Source of the DNA: Ameyamaea chiangmaiensis
Lineage (GTDB): Bacteria; Pseudomonadota; Alphaproteobacteria; Acetobacterales; Acetobacteraceae
DNA: 64,000 nt
Assembly (NCBI RefSeq): GCF_025995235.1
Contig: NZ_BAPT01000010.1
Coordinates: 62,001-126,000, forward strand
Direction of reading: 5' to 3'
Shown here: positions 60,650 to 64,000 of the stretch, in pieces
Numbering within the stretch: position 1 is the stretch's first letter
Layout: every line of letters begins with the position of its first letter
Notes under the pieces: model-generated
What the model saw: only the letters and a program-made list of their open reading frames with translations
Told to the model about the DNA's origin: nothing
Databases searched by the model: none
Made by a program: the position numbers and the translations under genes

Positions 60650-61837
60650 GTGCCTCCTGAACACGATCAACGCGAGAGCGTCCAGTCGGCGTATAAACGA
60701 ACCAAGCTTAGCCTCACCGAGGTATGCCTGCTGATTCTGACCGTGCTGGCCGTGTTCTACACCTTGTCAGTCGCGTCGCAGATCGTGTTGCCCTTCGTGC
60801 TGGCCCTGGTGATCAATCTGTTGCTGGTCGGTCCGATGCGCGTTCTGTCGCATCGTCTCCGCGTACCGAAACCGCTGGCCGCACTGGTATTGATGCTTGG
60901 CCTGGCGGGCGTGATCAGCGCCATCGGGATCGCGATCTCCGTGCCGGCCGCGGGATGGATCTCACGGGCGCCGGAAGGGCTTCCGGCGTTGCAGGCTCAG
61001 CTTGCGGTGCTGCGTGAGCCTCTCGACGCCATCACCAATGCCTATACCCATATCCAGATCATTCTGTCGGGCGGCAATGCCGACCCATCTTCCGCTCTCG
61101 CACCCGGCGCCGGGGGGGACGGGTTGCGTCGCCTCGGCACGACCGTCTTTGATCACACGCGGCTTCTGATCGGTCAGCTGCTGACCATGCTGCTGATGCT
61201 GTTCTTTCTTCTGACCGAAGGGGACAGTCTGCTGCGCCGGTTCGTGGAAATCATGCCGACTTTTGCCGACAAGCGTCGCGCGGTGCGGATCGCGTCGCAG
61301 ATCGAGCGGAACGTGTCGCTCTATCTCGCGACCATCACGATCATGAATCTTCTGGTCGGGGTGTTCAATCTGGTGCAGTGCTGGCTGGTCGGCATGCCCA
61401 ATCCCCTGCTCTGGGGGGTGCTGGCGTTTCTGCTCAACTACATTCCGATCATCGGGCCGCTGACCGGTGTCGTGATCTATTTCTTCGTGGGACTGTTCAC
61501 GTTTCCATCCCTGTTTCAGTCCTTCGCCGCGCCGACCATCTACCTGTGCATTCATATGCTCGAGGGCGAGGTCATTACACCCATGCTGCTCGCCAAGCGC
61601 TTCACGCTCAACCCCGTGCTGGTCATGGCATCGCTGATGTTCTGGGACTGGCTATGGGGCATTTCGGGCGCGTTTCTGTCCGTGCCCATGCTCGCCGTCT
61701 TCAAGATTATTTGTGACCATGTCGAACAGCTGACGCCCATCGGTCACATCCTGGGCGGTCCTGTCCGCCCGACGACGCTGCGGACGCTGGGCCGCGACTA
61801 CGGGGCGATGGATTTCGGCAATAACGAGGACGCGTGA
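60650..61837 (+). CDS. AI-2E family membrane permease
   Basis: The 395-residue protein has about eight hydrophobic segments (VCLLILTVLAVFYTLSVASQ, IVLPFVLALVINLLLVGPMR, LLTMLLMLFFLLTEGDSLLR) and the AI-2E family motif region FLLNYIPIIGPLTGVVIYFF. The family includes exporters of AI-2 and Na+/H+ antiporter relatives, so the substrate is not known. Start GTG 60650 is used; its ribosome binding site is weak. The gene converges on the FNR-type regulator gene with 21 nt between stops. Confidence 0.82.
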   Translation: MPPEHDQRESVQSAYKRTKLSLTEVCLLILTVLAVFYTLSVASQIVLPFVLALVINLLLVGPMRVLSHRLRVPKPLAALVLMLGLAGVISAIGIAISVPAAGWISRAPEGLPALQAQLAVLREPLDAITNAYTHIQIILSGGNADPSSALAPGAGGDGLRRLGTTVFDHTRLLIGQLLTMLLMLFFLLTEGDSLLRRFVEIMPTFADKRRAVRIASQIERNVSLYLATITIMNLLVGVFNLVQCWLVGMPNPLLWGVLAFLLNYIPIIGPLTGVVIYFFVGLFTFPSLFQSFAAPTIYLCIHMLEGEVITPMLLAKRFTLNPVLVMASLMFWDWLWGISGAFLSVPMLAVFKIICDHVEQLTPIGHILGGPVRPTTLRTLGRDYGAMDFGNNEDA

Positions 61838-61858
61838 GCGCCGGCCTGCGTGCCGCCG

Positions 61859-62614
61859 TCAGTCCCGGTCGCCCTCCGCGATGTCGGCCAGACGGTCGGC
61901 ATCAAGCAGGCGCAGATTATGGCTGCCTGCGTCGGCGATCAGCCCTTCCTTGCGCAGGGCACTCAGCGTGCGGCTGACGGTTTCTATGGTCAGGCCGAGA
62001 TAATCGGCGATATCGGTGCGCGTCATCGGCAGGACCAGCACATCGTCCTCCTCCGCATTACGTAAGCGCTCGAGCAGGAACGTCGCCACGCGTTCGCGCG
62101 CCGTCTTGCGCCCCAGCAGCAGCATCTGGTTCTGTGCCACCACGAGTTCGTTGGAGGCTTCCTCCAGCAGGCGCCGCTCGAGCCGGGGGAAGTCGTCCAT
62201 CAGGCGCGTCATGCGCGGTCGTGAAAAACGGCACAGATGCACCGTGTCGATCGCTTCGGCCCCGAAGGCATAATGATCGCCGACCGCCAGCCCGAGGAAA
62301 TGACCCGCGGTCGCGAAGCCGGTGATCTGGCGCCGCCCGTCGGGCAGCAGCTTGAACAGCTTCGCCGTCCCGGACGTGATGTTGAAAAAATCGGTCGCCT
62401 CGGCTCCGTCCTCGATAAAGGAGCAGCCCGGCGGGACCGTCATATGCACGACGCTGGCTGCCAGACGGTCCAGGTCGGGATCGCCGATCGCATTGCAGAC
62501 GCTGGCTTTCCGTGCCCCGCAGCGGCTGCATTGCGAAACACCACCGGCCCGGTTGCCCGGCCGGACGCAGGATCGCAGGCCCGTCAACGACCCGTGTGTG
62601 GCGGCATCAGACAT
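61859..62614 (-). CDS. fnrN: FNR-type oxygen-sensing transcription regulator
   Basis: The 251-residue Crp/Fnr regulator starts at ATG 62614 (MSDAATHGSLTGLRSC). The N-terminal cluster has C29, C32 and C40 (CSRCGARKASVC), as in FnrN, and C128 supplies the fourth ligand position, so an oxygen-labile [4Fe-4S] cluster is likely. A cyclic-nucleotide-like beta roll (about 55-135) and a dimer helix follow. The C-terminal HTH, ADYLGLTIETVSRTLSALRK, contains the E-x2-S-R recognition pattern for TTGA half-sites. A matching box is found upstream of this gene and of ompW. Confidence 0.9.
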   Translation of the reverse strand: MSDAATHGSLTGLRSCVRPGNRAGGVSQCSRCGARKASVCNAIGDPDLDRLAASVVHMTVPPGCSFIEDGAEATDFFNITSGTAKLFKLLPDGRRQITGFATAGHFLGLAVGDHYAFGAEAIDTVHLCRFSRPRMTRLMDDFPRLERRLLEEASNELVVAQNQMLLLGRKTARERVATFLLERLRNAEEDDVLVLPMTRTDIADYLGLTIETVSRTLSALRKEGLIADAGSHNLRLLDADRLADIAEGDRD

Positions 62615-62704
62615 GTGTTCCAACTCTCCCGTCACATAAGCCGGTCTGGCGGGTGTCGCATCGGCTGTACAGTATGTCCCATCCGTGCGGGGCGGGAGCA
62701 ACCC

Positions 62705-62718
62705 TTGACGTGTGTCAA
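62705..62718. promoter_or_regulatory. FNR/FixK-type box in the fnr-GNAT divergent promoter
   Basis: TTGAC-GTGT-GTCAA is a perfect inverted repeat matching the TTGAY-N4-RTCAA recognition pattern of FNR-family proteins. Its centre (62711.5) is about 97 nt upstream of the regulator ATG and 41 nt upstream of the GNAT-like ATG, so it could control both directions. Confidence 0.7.
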
Positions 62719-62752
62719 TGCGTCGTGTGCCGCCCGATTTTACACCCTAGTG

Positions 62753-63241
62753 ATGATGTCCGGTTATGCGTCCGATCCCTGTCCCGGTGTCGAGGTGTCC
62801 ATTCGGACGCGCTGCATGCGGGCTGCCGACGTTCCGGCTGTCTTTCCTCTTCTGGCGCACGCATCGCCCGGTCTTGGCATGACGGCGTGGCGCCGTCGTG
62901 CCGTGCGACCCACGTTCGGCGACCGCTGCGTGCGCAGTGGCGGCGTCGTCGCCGAGATCGGGCCGCAGGGCCGCCCCTGTGCCGTGGCCCTCTTTCGGCA
63001 GGACCCGGATATGCATTTCGGGCGCGTGTTGCTTGTCCAGCATTTCGTGGTGGCCAGCCTGTCGCTGCAGGACGAGATCGCGCGCGCTCTGGGCATGTGT
63101 CTCGAGAGTGAGGCTATCGCCCGCGGATGTGGGGCGATTCGGACCGTGCTGAGCTCCAAACACGGGTCTGGTACCCACACCACCCTTTTGACCATGGGCT
63201 TTCGGCCCGACGACGTCGTGCTGCTCAAGCCGCTGACATGA
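62753..63241 (+). CDS. GNAT-like protein divergent from the FNR gene
   Basis: The 162-residue protein has the N-terminal pattern of GNAT acyltransferases: VEVSIRTRCMRAADVPAVFP, then HFGRVLLVQHFVVASLSLQD and EIARALGMCLESEAIARGCG, with SKHGSGTHTTLLTMGFRPDD near the end. The acetyl-CoA P-loop (Q/RxxGxG/A) is degenerate. ATG 62753 is used, and GTG 62795 is an alternative that would leave a normal leader. The FNR box is centred 41 nt upstream of 62753. The acceptor is unknown; a role under low oxygen is inferred. Confidence 0.6.
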   Translation: MMSGYASDPCPGVEVSIRTRCMRAADVPAVFPLLAHASPGLGMTAWRRRAVRPTFGDRCVRSGGVVAEIGPQGRPCAVALFRQDPDMHFGRVLLVQHFVVASLSLQDEIARALGMCLESEAIARGCGAIRTVLSSKHGSGTHTTLLTMGFRPDDVVLLKPLT

Positions 63242-63268
63242 CATGCCTGCGCGCAACGCGGGGGTTCG

Positions 63269-63282
63269 TTGACGCAGGTCAA
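63269..63282 (+). promoter_or_regulatory. FNR/FixK-type box upstream of ompW
   Basis: TTGAC-GCAG-GTCAA repeats the same pattern as the box at 62705. Its centre lies at 63275.5, about 73 nt before the ompW ATG, so a class II activation geometry (-41.5) would place transcription start near 63317 and leave a leader of about 32 nt. OmpW is FNR-controlled in Escherichia coli. Confidence 0.7.
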
Positions 63283-63348
63283 GGGCATCCTCGCCGTGGC
63301 GTGATTAGGTGGCTTCAACGAAGACACGATTGAGAATCAGAAACGATC

Positions 63349-64000
63349 ATGGCCCGCATCAGAAACACGCTTGTTGCCCTGTCCACCCTGGCCGGTCTGG
63401 CGGTAACCCCGCTGGCCGCACGCGCCCAGTCGGCAAATGGCGTCTATGTCAACGCGCCCGTGGCCGCCCCGGCGACGGCCCCCGCCGCGCCCTCGGGGCA
63501 TTGCGGGCTGTTCGAGACCTGTGCCTCGACGAAAATCGGTCTGGGCAAGGGCGATTTCCTGATCCGCCTGTCGGCGATCGGCGTGATGCCCGAAGACACC
63601 AGCAGCCGGATCTGGCTGAACGGCCAGCATATCGCGGGCGCCATCAAGGCGACGCGCCAGGCGGCCCCGGAACTGACGTTCGAGTATTTCTTCACGGATA
63701 ATGTGTCCGTCGACCTGATCGCGGCCAGCACGCGTCACGAAATCGCCGCGACCGGAACCCCGTTGGGCCATCTCGATGTCGGCAGCGCGTGGGTTCTGCC
63801 GCCGACGATCACGTTTGCCTGGCATTTTCGTCCGCACAAGCGCTTCAATCCGTATGTGGGCGTGGGCGGCACGCTGGCCTGGTTCCACAATGTGTCGCCA
63901 GCGGGCGGCATCATGCAGAAGCTCAATCTGGGCGTGACGGGCGGACCGTCGGTCGATATCGGGTTCGACTATCAGGTCGTGGGGAACTGGTTCTTCAACA
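63349..64000 (+). CDS. ompW: OmpW family outer membrane protein, 3' truncated by window
   Basis: The frame opens at ATG 63349 and runs off the right edge (217 codons seen). A signal peptide (NTLVALSTLAGLAVTPLAAR) ends near RAQ. A low-complexity Ala/Pro segment follows, then OmpW strands: KIGLGKGDFLIRLSAIGVMP, PELTFEYFFTDNVSVDLIAA, HLDVGSAWVLPPTITFAWHF and NPYVGVGGTLAWFHNVSP. OmpW forms an eight-stranded barrel with a hydrophobic channel. The Cys pair at HCGLFETCAS between signal and first strand is unusual. It is downstream of an FNR box. Confidence 0.88.
   Translation, partial: MARIRNTLVALSTLAGLAVTPLAARAQSANGVYVNAPVAAPATAPAAPSGHCGLFETCASTKIGLGKGDFLIRLSAIGVMPEDTSSRIWLNGQHIAGAIKATRQAAPELTFEYFFTDNVSVDLIAASTRHEIAATGTPLGHLDVGSAWVLPPTITFAWHFRPHKRFNPYVGVGGTLAWFHNVSPAGGIMQKLNLGVTGGPSVDIGFDYQVVGNWFFN

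Overview
The window looks like a high-GC alphaproteobacterium, most likely an acetic acid bacterium (Acetobacteraceae). The reasons are the hopanoid genes hpnL and hpnN, a mannitol 2-dehydrogenase, the flgF-flgG-flgA-flgH order, a DUF482 acyltransferase, and the run NDUFA12 / mlaD / DUF2155. The genus cannot be fixed from sequence alone.

Positions 1-18632 hold the late (structural) operon of a contractile-tailed prophage, all on the plus strand. Its base composition is visibly lower in GC than the chromosome, and it often uses GTG or TTG starts. The order is: possible late regulator, terminator, MazF/PemK-like protein, TerS, TerL, portal, scaffold, major capsid, three connector or tail-completion genes, sheath, tube, tail chaperone, an odd Arg-rich protein in the tape-measure position, hub-linker, LysM (gpX-like), gpD hub, gpV spike, gpW, gpJ, adhesin, gpI, Gly-rich fibre. 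No integrase, repressor, replication or lysis gene is visible, so these must lie left of the window if they exist. Two translational or genetic switches stand out. One is a textbook -1 frameshift signal (A AAA AAC, 5-nt spacer, 11-bp stem) joining the two tail chaperone frames. The other is an 11-G run in the gpI gene, where a one-base slip fuses gpI in frame to the downstream fibre.

Positions 18643-35966 are chromosomal: mannitol 2-dehydrogenase, a Nudix hydrolase, the minCDE division-site operon, a GST-fold protein resembling FzlA, a flavoprotein, an SH3-domain exported protein, an ABC exporter, a glycosyltransferase, DUF3297, sulfide:quinone reductase, an entericidin-like lipoprotein, hpnL, hpnN, a 40-residue membrane protein and trhO.

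Positions 36046-47129 hold a tripartite RND efflux operon (permease, adaptor, outer membrane factor) with helically phased repeats upstream, the rod and L-ring flagellar operon flgFGAH, and NADP-isocitrate dehydrogenase.

Positions 47237-64000 hold the DUF482 acyltransferase, RidA, a class II ribonucleotide reductase-derived protein that has lost its cysteines, an envelope/trehalose cluster (NDUFA12, mlaD, a small unknown, DUF2155, otsB, otsA, dsbB), DUF1328, glutamine-dependent NAD synthetase, a beta-strand/RTX-like repeat protein, an RgpF-like glycan protein, an AI-2E-family permease, an Fe-S FNR-type regulator, a GNAT-like protein and the start of ompW. Two perfect TTGAC-N4-GTCAA boxes lie next to the FNR gene, one in the divergent fnr/GNAT promoter and one upstream of ompW, suggesting a small local oxygen-responsive regulon.
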